From contig NC_041780.1 of NCBI RefSeq assembly GCF_900090045.1, positions 390,501 through 454,500 on the forward strand: a stretch of 64,000 bases of DNA, in the 5' to 3' direction. The notes beneath the pieces were generated by a model that ran no database searches, was not told where the DNA came from, and was given only the letters and a program-made list of their open reading frames with translations. Positions 1 to 11,645 of this stretch are shown here, piece by piece (positions within the stretch are counted from its first letter, which is position 1; each line of letters begins with the position of its first letter). A program made the position numbers and the translations under genes. Origin of the DNA: Plasmodium malariae (taxonomy: Eukaryota; Apicomplexa; Aconoidasida; Haemosporida; Plasmodiidae).

Positions 1-503
1 TAAAACAAAATAAAACAAAATAATACAAAATAATACAAAATAATACAAAATAATACAAAATAATACAAAATAATACAAAATAACAAAATAAAACAAAATA
101 ATACAAAATAATACAAAATAAAACAAAATAAACAAAATAATACAAAATAATACAAAATAATACAAAATAATACAAAATAATACAAAATAAAACAAAATAA
201 AACAAAATAATACAAAATAATACAAAATACAAAATAAACAAAATAATACAAAATAATACAAAATAATACAAAATAATACAAAATAATACAAAATAAAACA
301 AAATAATACAAAATAATACAAAATAATACAAAATAATACAAAATAATACAAAATAATACAAAATAATACAAAATAATACAAATAATACAAAATAATACAA
401 AATAATACAAAATAAACAAAATAAAACAAAATAAACAAAATAAAACAAAATAAAACAAAATAAAACAAAATAATACAAAATAATACAAAATAATACAAAA
501 TAA
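1..503. repeat. 10-bp minisatellite TAATACAAAA
   Basis: About 50 head-to-tail copies of a 10-bp unit TAATACAAAA, with variants TAAAACAAAA and shortened TAAACAAAA units. Stops occur in the forward frames, so it is not coding. It lies upstream of a LAG1-like exon whose reading frame enters through a splice acceptor at 637-638, so the array is probably inside an intron of that gene, though it could be between exons further left. Confidence 0.9.
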
Positions 504-638
504 ATGCAAATGTTTGCGGGGAGTGCTATTTTGCTGTGGTTGTACTTGTAGAGGTTTACACACATTCATGTTTCTCCTTTTTTTCATGTCCTTGTTTTTT
601 CCATTTTTTCACATCCCTTTTTTTCTTCTTTCTTGTAG

Positions 639-1004
639 GATATCCCAATCAGAAGACGTCTAATTTAGTGCACATGTATTATTTTTTAAATGGAGGTTAC
701 CTGTTGACATCCGTTTATTCTCTACTGATGTCGGAGAAGCTGCCAGATTTTTATGAAAATTTCCTGCAGCACCTGTGTGCAATAATACTTGTTTATTTTT
801 CGTACAGCCAAAACTTTATAAGGGTTGGATCGGTCATCATGTTGTGTCACGACATATGCGAGGTTTTCTCGTCAGCGTAGGGAAAGAAGAAGCGAAAAAA
901 AAAAAAAAAAAAAATAGGTTTCATAGCAGTACCCATAGAATAGTGTTCGCACGTGTACTTCTCTGCTTTATTTTTATACCTCGTGCACTTACTTCACTAC
1001 ACTC

Positions 1005-1036
<32 letters not shown>

Positions 1037-1391
1037 CCCATTTCCCCACCTTTACAGTTGCCGCGTTTTCGTTGACACGAGATACAAACTAGTTACTGTG
1101 AGTTCGTTCTGCATATTATTTTCAAGTTGGGGTTTTTTAAGATTGTACATATTTGCAAAACGATGTATTTTACCAGTTCACAGAAATTTTACTATGTTCA
1201 GATCAATGTTACCAGCAGAAACTTTGATATGGCTTATTTTTTTAATGTTAGTTATTTTATTAATGAACACTTATTGGCTTGTTTTGATGGCAAAGATGTT
1301 TGTGCATTTTGTTACAAGTGGAAAGACCGAAGATATATTGACCAGAGCCACGGAGATTGAACAGAACGAGAGAAGGAAGAAAATTACGTAG
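639..1391 (+). CDS. LAG1: LAG1-like TLC-domain protein (ceramide synthase family), 3' exons only
   Basis: Two exons are visible: 639-876 and 1058-1391, stop TAG. The first follows TTCTTGTAG and enters in phase with one base (G) from an unseen upstream exon, giving the GYP that starts the Lag1 motif region. The intron 877-1057 has GTAGGG and TTTACAG ends; joining gives GC|T (Ala) and keeps the frame. The roughly 190 visible residues carry several hydrophobic segments and the Lag1 motif order: YY..., DFYENFLQH, NFIRVGS, then LCHDICEVF...R. This family makes (dihydro)ceramide from sphingoid base and acyl-CoA in the ER membrane. Oddity: the normally paired His-His of the motif reads Gln-His here. 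The 5' exons lie left of the window. It converges with the SET gene. The family is clear from the motif spacing (His-Asp to the conserved basic residue is 12 positions, as in ceramide synthases); catalytic activity is not established. Confidence 0.8.
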
Positions 1392-2491
1392 AAAATAAGA
1401 GGGCATATGACAGCGCTTTTTTTGTATATTTAGTATATTTAGTATATTTGATATATTTATTATATTTGGTATGTTTAGCATATTTGGTATGTTTAGCATA
1501 TTTGGTATATTTAGTATATTTAGTATATTTGGTATATTTAGTATGTTTAGCATATTTGGTATATTTAGTATATTTAGTATATTTAGTATATTTGGTATAT
1601 TTAGTACATTTGGTATATTTAGTATATTTGGTATGTTTAGCATATTTGGTATGTTTAGCATATTTGGTATATTTAGTATATTTGGTATATTTAGTACATT
1701 TGGTATATTTAGTATATTTGGTATATTTAGTACATTTGGTATATTTAGTATATTTGGTATGTTTAGCATATTTGGTATATTTAGTATATTTGGTATATTT
1801 AGTACATTTGTACATTTAGTTTATTTGATCTCCTTTTTCTTCCATTTTTTTTTTTTTTTTGCAGTTTTCTTCATTTTCATTATCATTTTTTTAGTTATCA
1901 ACGTACAGTTTTCTCCTAAGCTTTTTACCCCTTCTTTACCTTTTTTTCCCTTGTGCTTATCCCATTTGTTCAACAATAAAAAGGCAATTCATTTTTTGGT
2001 GTCGACCTCAACGTTTACGTTAACTTCGATTTCAACATCCATTTCATTTTTTTTTTTTCTTTTTACAAGTAATCGCAATTTTTTTTAATTGAAAATTTGT
2101 GAGAATATAAAACAAGGTAATCAAAAAAGGAGCAAAACATGTCTGAGCAAAGTAATATACATACAAAAAAAAAAGTACTCAAAACACATGAGCATCCTTT
2201 TGGCTGTTTTGGAGCAGAATATATCATGCATGTGTTGACACATATCTACACACATTTTTTTGTACAAACACACACTTGAACATACTGTATATATATATTT
2301 ATATATATGCATATAAGTGTATATATACTTGCGTGTACATTTAATCGCGGAAGGGGAACAAACGTGAAGGTCTTTCTTACCGCTCTTGTAATGCTGAGTA
2401 GTGAGAAGGTGTCAAAAAATTAACAGGCCTAACAGATGGCAAATATACTAACCTATGAAAAGATACTAAAAGGTTAATTAGTCAATAACTT
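1392..2491. other. Convergent intergenic region LAG1 / SET9
   Basis: Holds a 9-bp repeat array (1424-1829), T-rich tracts and the 3' ends of two converging genes. A stretch of more balanced composition at about 2345-2460 has a GTAAGA donor-like site on the minus strand but no convincing reading frame; it may be SET9 3' UTR. No gene was recognised. Confidence 0.6.
1424..1829. repeat. 9-bp minisatellite TATATTTRG
   Basis: About 45 copies of a 9-bp unit (TATATTTAG, TATATTTGG, with variants TATGTTTAG, CATATTTGG and TACATTTGG). Because the unit is a multiple of three without stops, it keeps frames open on both strands and produces long spurious reading frames (LVYLVYL- or NIPNILN-type peptides). 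Variant units are interspersed in an ordered way, suggesting higher-order duplication. Confidence 0.9.
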
Positions 2492-5400
2492 TTATTTTTC
2501 CTTAGGCCCAGGTGGCTTCATTTTTTTAAATAATACCTTTTTTAAAGTACTCGTCTTTTCCTTTATTGTTAGTGCAGCTTTTGTAGTAGTAAGCGGTGCT
2601 TCCGATACTTCCTTTTCACTAGACTCTTTAGCACTTCCCTTAGATGCGCCTACCACATTTTGGCTCTCTACACCACCCAGGGAGATCTCATTTGGCGTGG
2701 TTCCAATTGACTTGGCCCCATTTAATGTAGACCCATTTGACTTGGCCCCATTTAATGTAGACCCATTTGACTTGGCCCCATTTAATGTAGACCCATTTGA
2801 CTTGGCCCATTTAATGTAGACCCATTTGACTTGGCCCCATTTAATGTAGACCCATTTGACTTAGCCTCATTTGATGTAGACTCACTTGACTTAGCCTCAT
2901 TTGATGTGGACACCCCGCCCATTGGGCCGTTGCAAATGGCCAGATTTTTATAAATTGAGGTTATAACTGATCTGTCAGGTATAAGAACAGAAATAAGAAC
3001 ATTAACTAAAGACGTTATAAGAGTCCATGCTTGTTGTACAATATTTTTTTGTTTTTCACTAAATGATGAAATTCTTATATCGGAAATAGCCATGACTTGT
3101 ATTCTCTTCTCACATAATTTTTTCCAAGTAGCTTTTAACAATTCGAATGGATTATACCCATTTGAGTTTTTTATTTCATATAGATAAATAGGACACAGCA
3201 TCATTAAATATTTCATAATGATAACTGCTTTTTTTACTCTATGTAATAATTTAAAAGGAAAAAGAAAAAAATCATGGGGCAGTTGTTCTATTATTGGTAT
3301 GTTCGCAGTGATATAATTGGTACTTAAATAACTGGGTGCTTGTGTATAATATGTTGAAGAACCTAATTCACTAAATCCTTGTATAGTTAACGTTGCAATA
3401 TCATCTCTACACGTTTTACTTTTATAATAAATCGTATGTGTTCGTAATAAACCTAGTACTAAGCAATGTAATACTGTAGTATTTTGTTTATTATTTATAA
3501 TCGTTTTAGCATCATGCTCAATTAAAATTTTTACTACTTCAAAGTGTAAGCCGTACGTAGCAAGCATTAATGGTGTTTCCCCATGGGAGCTTAAGGCATT
3601 CACATCACTCTTATAATTTATTAACGTTTTAACTATATGCGTGTGTCCCTTTAGAGCAGCCATATGTAAAGGAGTACTTCCTTCATCATTTAATAGCATA
3701 ACTGGCATTCCACTAATTATCAGTTGCTTCGCTAGCTCTCTTTTTCCTCTTGCGCATGCATAGTGCAGAGCGTTGTTTAATCCGAGCAATCTGTGCGAAA
3801 TAGACTGAGTTAGAAATTTTTTCGAGTAGTAATTCTTCACCTTGCTGTTCAGGACGTCGTCGGAGTTTACCGAATCGCCGCTACTGCTAGAAGTATCACT
3901 GTTAGAGGTGTTATTGTTGGATGTACCGCTGCTGAAAGCATCTCCGTTAAAAGCCCCTCCGCTGGAAGCACCTCCACCAGAGGAGGAACACCCATTCCGA
4001 AGAATGCTCAAGTTTGAAGAACTGAGTACCTCTGTGTAGAGTTCATCATCAGAGTAGTTACTCGAGGTGCCTCTTACCCTTAACATCTTATCGTCTTTGC
4101 AGTGTTCACCCTTTGGCCTTGCACTGTCCGGTAGTTCAGAGTAGCTGGGGTCACTCCCGAAAATATTATGATTATCATATTTTTTATTACTATCATCTTC
4201 GTTATCATAATTATTCGTGTTATCACTGTTCTTGTTGCTACTGTTCATGTTACCACTGTGCATGTTACCACTGTGCATGTTACCACTGTGCATGTTACCA
4301 CTGTGCATGTTACCACTGTGCATGTTACCAATGTTCATGTTACCTCTGTTCATGTTACCTCTGTTCTTCTTATCACTGCTCGTGTTATCACTGCTCATAT
4401 TATCACTGCTCATATTATCACTGCTCATATTATTACCACTCAATTTGCCGTAGTGAAGCCTGTTTTTGCCAAAATATTCTTGCCACTCGGTTGGCTTGCT
4501 TTTCTTGTGTCGTGTTATAATAGAAGGTGGTGATGATAAATTTTCCTCAGAGAAACTATCACGATGGATTTTCCCTTTCCCTTGCAGAAGCATCCCCCGA
4601 CGCTCTCTCCGGAACTTGTGTTTCCTGAGAGAGCGCTTTTCCTCGCCAAACTTGATCCGCTCATTTAGTGTCAACCTATTTTTGAATTTTTTCTTTTTTT
4701 TAATATGTTTCTTGTCTAAATATTTTAAAAACAGTGTAAGGATAATTTTTTGATTAGTGTCCATCTCTTTGCTTCTTTCACCATATATTAAATCTTCATC
4801 CACTACCACATCAAATGGGAAGGGCTGTTCAATATCATTCTTTAGATGACAATAATTTAAGTAATTATTATTATTACTACTTATTAATAATTCCGTTTTA
4901 GTTTTATTTGCATTATTTGGAGGAGCATTAATCCAATTTGAGTAATTTCTTTCAAATTCGTCCAGTTGAACACTCTGAAGCTCTATTTCTTTTAACAAAG
5001 TGTAGTAATAGTTCGAATGATAGCTAGTTTGTTCATCTGGTAAGAAGGAGCTAGCCATATACAGAAGAGCATTCATATGTAGTTCGTTTTTTAAAAATAA
5101 AGAATATTTCAATTTTAATAAAAGTTTTACCAGATTAACATTTCCAAAGGAGGCAGCTAAACATAGTGCATTTAATCCATTACCAAAATATTGAATAGTA
5201 CGTAAACTTATAAATATACTTTTAAAAAATTTATTTTTTTCAAAATTTATATCGAAACACTGACAAGCCATGTAGATTGGGAAAAAATAATCCTCTTCAA
5301 CTACTTTTTTTATTTCTTTAAAAGGAGCATTTTTTTTTTGCGTCACCTTAGAGTAAAAACTACAAAATTCCTCTTTTCTGTTTATATCAAATTTTATATC

Positions 5401-7767
5401 TTTACATGGAGTAAACAAATTAAACGAGATGGCATATGTTCTTAACTGCTGAGTTAGTACTATTGATAATGTTGAGTTGTATCCTGAGATTACACAAGAA
5501 TTCCATATAGCTTTGTACATGGGTTCTATCACATGGTTAGGTAAAACTCCCATACCTTTATTGTACAGCTTGTATAAATTAGAACAACTAAAAGTATAAT
5601 GGGCTAGATGTGTGTACAAATGCACCTTTTCTAATGAACAGATAGGAAACACATTCTCTGCTGCTATTACTGCCTTTCTCAAATATCTTAGAGACTCAAA
5701 TAGTTGTTTATTTGGTTCATTCCTTAACAAACCAGCTAATAACACACAAGTATTAAATAATATATAATGATTTGGATGTAATATGTAAAAAAATTCTTTA
5801 TACAAGTGCAACAGCTGATTCCTAGCATTTATTGTATTACCATTCATGTAGTTATGTTCTGCCTCATTATATTGTAAGTATATTTTATTCTCCAATTTTA
5901 TGCACTTCTTATTCCCTTTGAAAGAAATTTTACCGCAATTTCCGCATACCCACCTTTCCATTTCTTTTTCTAGTCTGTTCAGAATTTTTTTTTTTTTTTT
6001 TTCCTCTACCAAAATTTGGCCGCTCTTTGGAGAGCGCCCCCTGCGAGCAGCTCGACTGTTACTGTTAGATACGCTCGCTTCATTCGATATGCTCTCTTCG
6101 TTCGAAATGTTCGCTTCATTCGATGTGCTCATTCCTTCCAATCGATTCGCTTTATCCACTTGGCTATCTCGATTAGCTCTATTTTTTGTGGACTTCCCCG
6201 AGGGAGTTCCTCTCCTGGAAGGTTCTTCCCTATCATGTATAGTTTCCTTTTTAATTTGACCAAACCAGTGTAATTTAAGTGCTTCAACTAACGAACGGGT
6301 CTTTAATGGGTATATATACCCTATAACGCACTTAGGGCATTTCATGCTTCTTAGATGTAGGTTATTCTCAGTCGGGTCAGAACATCTGATACAACCACAA
6401 CTAAATATTCGAGGCATACTTTTGAAGCTTTTTCTAATTTTAAGGGGTAGGTACTGATCTGCTAATAAACTAATACATAGTTTGCCACCTTGAGGTATAT
6501 TACATAGAGATCTAATAGTTAAATATCCATCTTCATCATAATAAAAAGTGCATGTGGGTACACAACTATGATGTATTTTTGCAAGTATGGTTGAGTACAC
6601 TAAGCCGAATGTGGTTTCAGGGTTAGCTTGTTGAAGAATGGAAGAAGGAGAATAATACTTAATAAAAGGTGAGTATTGCCAGATTATTAACATAAATTGA
6701 ACTAATTCCTTCTGTTTTAAATATAAATAAAATGAAGAAGGGAATTCTAAAATAATTCTATTAGCTAAAGTATTAAATGATTCAAATAATTCTTTTTGAT
6801 TTTCTTTTACTGCATCATAATAAGAATGATGACTAAAAATTTCACTTAATATAGTATGTTCTTTATCTTTATACTCTTTATCTATTCTTGTTTTTATTAA
6901 TACACGAAATATATGAAGAACAGTATAGTAGCTTAACTTACACTCTTTAGAAGCAGCTAAAATTGTTCCTAGGTTGGTACACTCAATTTTATGGACTTTT
7001 ATATTATCTATTAAGCATTTGTAATTACAAAAAATGTATGAACAAGTATGTGGATTGATAGGACACGCATAGCTCTTTTGTGATATATTTCTTTCTCTTA
7101 AACAATGATAACAAGTAGAATAAGTGTAATGATTAGAAAATATATACTGAGTTAATACAAACGGTTTTGTGCGAATTATAATTTCACCAGGAACTAAATC
7201 TTTCTTAGCTAATACCATATAATATTGTCCCTGTTTAACAATGTGCATTTTGTTTCTGTACTTCTCTTCATATATTAAGTCATCATACGTATAATCCGCA
7301 TTGTAATAATCGCTACTCCTATTTGTATACTTTTCATCATTATCTGTTCTACTCTCTGAGTAACATATAAAGTTTTTATATTTCATAGGTATTCTACTTA
7401 TCTGTGATACTAAACGTTCCTCACATTCTTTTAATAAATACATTAACGACTTATTTTCTTTGTCTATATATATAGCTGCATATAAAAAATTTAATGTTGA
7501 TTTGTAATCCTCTATATTTAAATGAAATTTAATGAAATATGTGTATCCCTCTATTGATTTGGGATATCTTTCAATGAAGCTAGCTATTAATGTTGGTATT
7601 ACTTCCTTTTCATTTCTTTCATACAATTTTGGTAGTTCTTTAGCTAGCTCTATTAACTCTTCTTTTTCCTTTTCATTCATGCGCTCATTGTTCTGTTTTA
7701 TGCGCTCCAGCCGACAATCACGCAGTCCTCTATGTTCAATATCCTTCAGCAGTGCCACATCGAACAT
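2492..7767 (-). CDS. SET9: SMYD-type SET domain / ankyrin protein (putative lysine methyltransferase), 3' frameshift
   Basis: Start ATG at 7767; single exon. TPR-like helices at the N terminus (about 10-130) precede a split SET domain (about 190-430) with an inserted MYND-like zinc cluster starting at C219/C222. The SET core has H400-S401-C402 and the post-SET cysteines are C457, C459 and C462. A first ankyrin region is near 860-905 and a second at about 1330-1435, separated by low complexity including GNMHS repeats (4247-4335). This is the SMYD plan: cysteine-rich SET enzymes that methylate lysines on histones or other proteins. The frame stops at 2782 after 1661 residues, but only because a 30-bp tandem repeat lacks one C in the run at about 2806-2808. 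Past that base the other frame continues the same repeats and about 70 further non-repetitive residues to TAA at 2492. Matches, by recall, P. falciparum SET9. The methyltransferase target is unknown. Confidence 0.75.
2705..2912 (-). repeat. 30-bp coding repeat at SET9 3' end
   Basis: About seven copies of a 30-bp unit encoding a 10-residue repeat (SNGSTLNGAK, variants SSESTSNEAK). One copy has three C residues (GGCCCAT, about 2804-2810) where the others have four (GGCCCCAT), which shifts the reading frame. Confidence 0.9.
4247..4335 (-). repeat. 15-bp coding repeat GNMHS in SET9
   Basis: Six near-identical 15-bp units (CATGTTACCACTGTG on the + strand), flanked by degenerate copies, encode a Gly-Asn-Met-His-Ser tract in the linker between the two ankyrin regions. 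Low-complexity insertion typical of Plasmodium proteins. Confidence 0.85.
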
Positions 7768-10202
7768 CTTTCTTTACACATAATGGGGAAAATGCATGGA
7801 CACGCCGAAGAACGCGCGTGTATGTACGCGTTTATACGCATGTTGAGATATGCGTTAGTATGATCGTTAGGCTGTATGTTCGTATACGCGTTAGTATATG
7901 TGCGCATGTATGGTTGCATGGAATAGAGGAAGGAAAAGTCGGCGCAGTGCATATGCTCAAGCGCGTGCTCCCCGTTTGTCTAGGCGTGTATACCCGTATT
8001 TATGCTTATAATGGGTTTTACGATCTGGTTTATGTTTGGATTATGTACGCGAGTAATTAAATTTTTTTTTACAAATTAGCGATAATCGGATTTGTTCTCT
8101 TTTCCCTTTATCATTTTTTACCTTCTTCCTTTTTTCCTTTTTTGTCTTTTTTTGTCCTTTTTATACTTTTTTTTCTCTTTTTATTCTAATTTATCCTTTT
8201 TGTACTATTTTTTTTTTTTTTTTTTTTTACCAAATACCTTATTTTTGTGTATCTGTAATGCAAAATTACGTTTGCAGGATGCTTATTTTTTCCTAGTTCA
8301 TTGGAGTATGATTATTATTTTTTATTTTACCACAATTTAGAAAAAATCTTTACAACTATTCAGCAAAAAAAAAAAAAAAAATGCCTGAGAAGATATATTT
8401 TTTCCTTTTTTTTTTTTTTTTAATTGTTCGTACTGCTCATTCTGCTGATTTGTTCATTTGTTCTATTTTTTCAAATTTTCCACTTTGTATATATTTAGAC
8501 AATTCGAATTTTATGAGGACTTATTTTTGAAAAGGTGAGGCAAAGTGAGTGCGTATTTGATCGTGCGTAAAACATATGTTCTGTCAAATGGTATCAGTTT
8601 TATTTTTGTAAAGAAGTCTTAACTGTGCCAGGAGAGAAAGAATAACTGAACAGGTTTTAAAAAAGTGTATGCATGCTGCTGTATACACGTTTGTACATAT
8701 GTGTTGACACATTTATGAGCACATGTTTATGTTTATTTTAGTGTAAGAATATGAGTATGCGTATGATTAGGTGATGTGTACATGTTTGTGTATGTGTATG
8801 TATACGTGTATGTGTATGTGTATGTGTATGTGTATGGCTATGTATATGTGTATGTATATGGGTATGTGTATTTGTATTTGTACGTGTACATATTTATATA
8901 TATGCATACATGTACATATACCATTACATGCATGCACATTTTTTTCCCCCTTTTACGGCAGTGTAACCTTTAACATGTGTATTTCAATGAAGACGCGAAA
9001 TTACCTTAATTCAACCTTTTGGAAAAAAAAAAAAAATTATTTAAAAGCATTTTACATGCATGCTTTAAGAAAAAAAAAAAAAAAAATTGTATGGCAATAT
9101 TTTTTTGAATTATTTATTAAAGGATGAACTCAAACTCACATGAAATGGGCGAAGAATAAAGTTTCATAAGAATTTTCGTATGTATTGGACATCCTTGCTT
9201 TGTTTGAAAGTTTTACTCTGGCGTAAATACAAATAGTTGTACGTGTATGTGTATGTGTACGTGTACATTTACATATGTGTGTATGGATATATATATATAT
9301 ATATATATATACGCATATGTGTACATATATGGCATTAACACACATGCGACCATTCTGTACATCTCTGGATGATATATTAAATTTAATTTTTAATGAAAAA
9401 ATTACAAGGAATAAATGTTAAAAGACTAATTTATTTTGTTGTGAATTGTTCCTTAACTTCTCACATACGAAAAGTTCAAAAAACACTGATTTTTGTTTTT
9501 TTTTATACTATACATACGTAATATACATACATATATACATATATATATATAAAGCTGAGAAAGAAATAAAAAATACTAATTTAAGAGTTTGTAAAAGGCA
9601 AAAAGGAAAAAAAATATACATACCTTTGTACATGGTTGTAGCATGCACGTTGATATCTGAAGTATGCTTATTCGTTTTGACATCGCTTCAAATTTGCTTT
9701 AATTTTGATTCATATTTTTTTTGTTCTATCTATAATTTTCATTGTCTTCTTTTAATTACTGTCTGCACTTAAACTTTTTGCGGACATTTATGCTTGCCAT
9801 TGTCATTTATATTTTTTAGTGATTTTTTTTGTAATTTTTTTTTTGTTAATTTTATTTTTCATTATTTATATATTTTGCTATTTATATTTTTTGGCTACTT
9901 ATATTTTTTGGCTATTTATATTTTTTGGCTATTTATATTTTTTGGCTATTTATATTTTTTGGCTATTTATATTTTTTGGCTATTTTTTTTTTTTTTTAAT
10001 TTTTTTCGTTTATGTCTATTCATCCTCCGCAAGGAGCGTAATCACTGTTTCGTTGACAGCTTTACAGTGCTCCGGAAAATCGGACAAATTTAACAAGTGC
10101 GGCAAGCGCGACTAGCGTGACAGGTGGTCCATTCCTTAGCAGCAAGACTCATTTTTGATAGAATTATTTTTTAAGGCTTTTTTTTTTTTTACTGTGTGAA
10201 GG
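7768..10202. other. Divergent intergenic region SET9 / P38
   Basis: Shared upstream region of two divergently transcribed genes. Contains poly-T tracts, a TGTATG hexamer run (about 8766-8880), TA repeats (9288-9312), and a 17-bp array (about 9860-9985). From 9986 to 10202 the sequence is less AT-rich (around 10010-10150) and probably is the P38 5' UTR. No additional gene supported. Confidence 0.6.
9860..9985. repeat. 17-bp minisatellite upstream of P38
   Basis: Six to seven copies of a 17-bp unit (GGCTATTTATATTTTTT) with exact 17-base spacing of the GGC triplets. Lies about 220 bp upstream of the P38 start. Confidence 0.9.
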
Positions 10203-11270
10203 ATGTTTAACATGAAAAATATTGTAGTAGGTGTCCTCACAATTTGGGCTGTTTGCTTGAAATACTATTTGGCAAAAATGCATATAGACTTGTCGGACCC
10301 TCGCAAGAGTATATTCCTTTTAAACGTACAGGCAGGTGACACTGTTGTTTATACATGTCCATACAGTTTTAACAAAGAAATGCAAGATATGTATGCAAAG
10401 GAAAAACAGTTTTTTGAAAAAAGACAATTTTGTTTTGAAAATATAGTAATAAACAGAAATATATTTAGCTTAAGGGATTATATTCGAGGAGCATACAACA
10501 TTAATAGTGGTTATGTTAACAATGTATATACTTCCGAGTTCACTGTCCCTCCTGTTGTTTTGATGAATAGACATTTTGAGTGTTATTGTTATATGGAGGA
10601 ACAAAATGCAATAGTTAAGAAAACATTAAAAATACATATTTCTAAAGGTGTCGTTCGAAAAATACCAGGATGTGATTTTAATGATGAATATAGGGAGTCC
10701 ACTGCTATTACCACTTTTAGTAATATGAATCGTAAAGTAGTTAAAGCATGTGATAGCTATCCAAAAGGTGGTGATACAATTGCGTTATTATGCCCTATAA
10801 ATTACACAGTTAAACCTGATGGCTGTTTTTCAAAAGTATATGTAAAAAAAGATAATATTGAAAATGATAAGAATAAATTAGAGGAGCGTTTTAATGTTAG
10901 TCGTAAATTTGAAGAAGACAAATACAAAATTGTTGGTGTTGAAACGTTATTTCGTGAAAAACTTGTAACATATGGAGATGAACATTATAAATTTACAAAA
11001 ATTCCAGAAACAAATGATGAAATCGCTTTTACCTGCACATGTCAGGCAAATGATTTATCAGATAATTTAATGATGAATGTTTATATAAATGAAAATTATG
11101 ACAAGTTTGTAAAACACAGTAGTAATGATAACGTGGAATATAATAAGAAAAAAATATCATCATCCTACAATACTGTTTCCGAAGAGATCAAATATGGAAA
11201 TGGTTCATTTTATTTTTATACTGATGTTTTGTTTTTATTCCTTCTTTTGTTTTTTACTGTCACTTTATGA
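10203..11270 (+). CDS. P38: 6-cysteine (s48/45) surface protein P38
   Basis: Single exon, 355 residues. A hydrophobic N terminus (about 5-23) acts as signal peptide and a hydrophobic C terminus (about 336-355), preceded by a polar spacer with a possible NGS omega region, predicts a GPI anchor. Between them are two s48/45 domains: the first (about 30-150) has four cysteines, beginning with C52 in YTCPY and including the paired CYC; the second (about 155-300) has six, including LLC and TCTC. Known family role: six-cys proteins sit on the surface of merozoites, gametes or sporozoites and mediate cell recognition or immune interaction; P38 is the GPI-anchored blood-stage/gametocyte member. The ATG is followed after three codons by a second ATG, so the start could be either. 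Position next to SET9 fits the P. falciparum order. Confidence 0.9.
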   Translation: MFNMKNIVVGVLTIWAVCLKYYLAKMHIDLSDPRKSIFLLNVQAGDTVVYTCPYSFNKEMQDMYAKEKQFFEKRQFCFENIVINRNIFSLRDYIRGAYNINSGYVNNVYTSEFTVPPVVLMNRHFECYCYMEEQNAIVKKTLKIHISKGVVRKIPGCDFNDEYRESTAITTFSNMNRKVVKACDSYPKGGDTIALLCPINYTVKPDGCFSKVYVKKDNIENDKNKLEERFNVSRKFEEDKYKIVGVETLFREKLVTYGDEHYKFTKIPETNDEIAFTCTCQANDLSDNLMMNVYINENYDKFVKHSSNDNVEYNKKKISSSYNTVSEEIKYGNGSFYFYTDVLFLFLLLFFTVTL

Positions 11271-11645
11271 GCAGTTGTTATAGCTAACCATTTTCGTCTA
11301 ACGGAGAAATAGCTCGAAAAAAAAAAAAAAAAAAAAGACAGAAAAAGGGTGAAAAAAAACGAAAATAAAAACGAAAACAAAAACGAAAACAAAAACGAAA
11401 ACAACCGTAAAAATATACACAAAATTAGCAGTTAAAATATAGAAAAAAATAACAGTAATAACGTGAACAAAAAAAGGAACTTTTATTTTTTTAAATACAC
11501 AAAATTATTAACTTTTTTTTTTTTTTTTGCCTCGGTTTTTCATTCGCACACGCTTGTTGCTTCTACGGGGGGCACACACACACACATGTTAGAAGTCATT
11601 GGTATTGGGATAAAAAGGAAACTACTAAGCAAAGTTTTCTGATCT
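11271..11645. other. Convergent intergenic region P38 / RPP14-like
   Basis: Contains a poly-A run (11319-11336), short AAAACGAAAACA repeats (about 11355-11405) and a CA run (11572-11584). 3' UTRs of both genes presumably; nothing else seen. Confidence 0.6.

Noticed and set aside
1260..2088. Several long open frames on both strands
   Set aside because: They are produced by the 9-bp repeat array, which has no stops in any frame.
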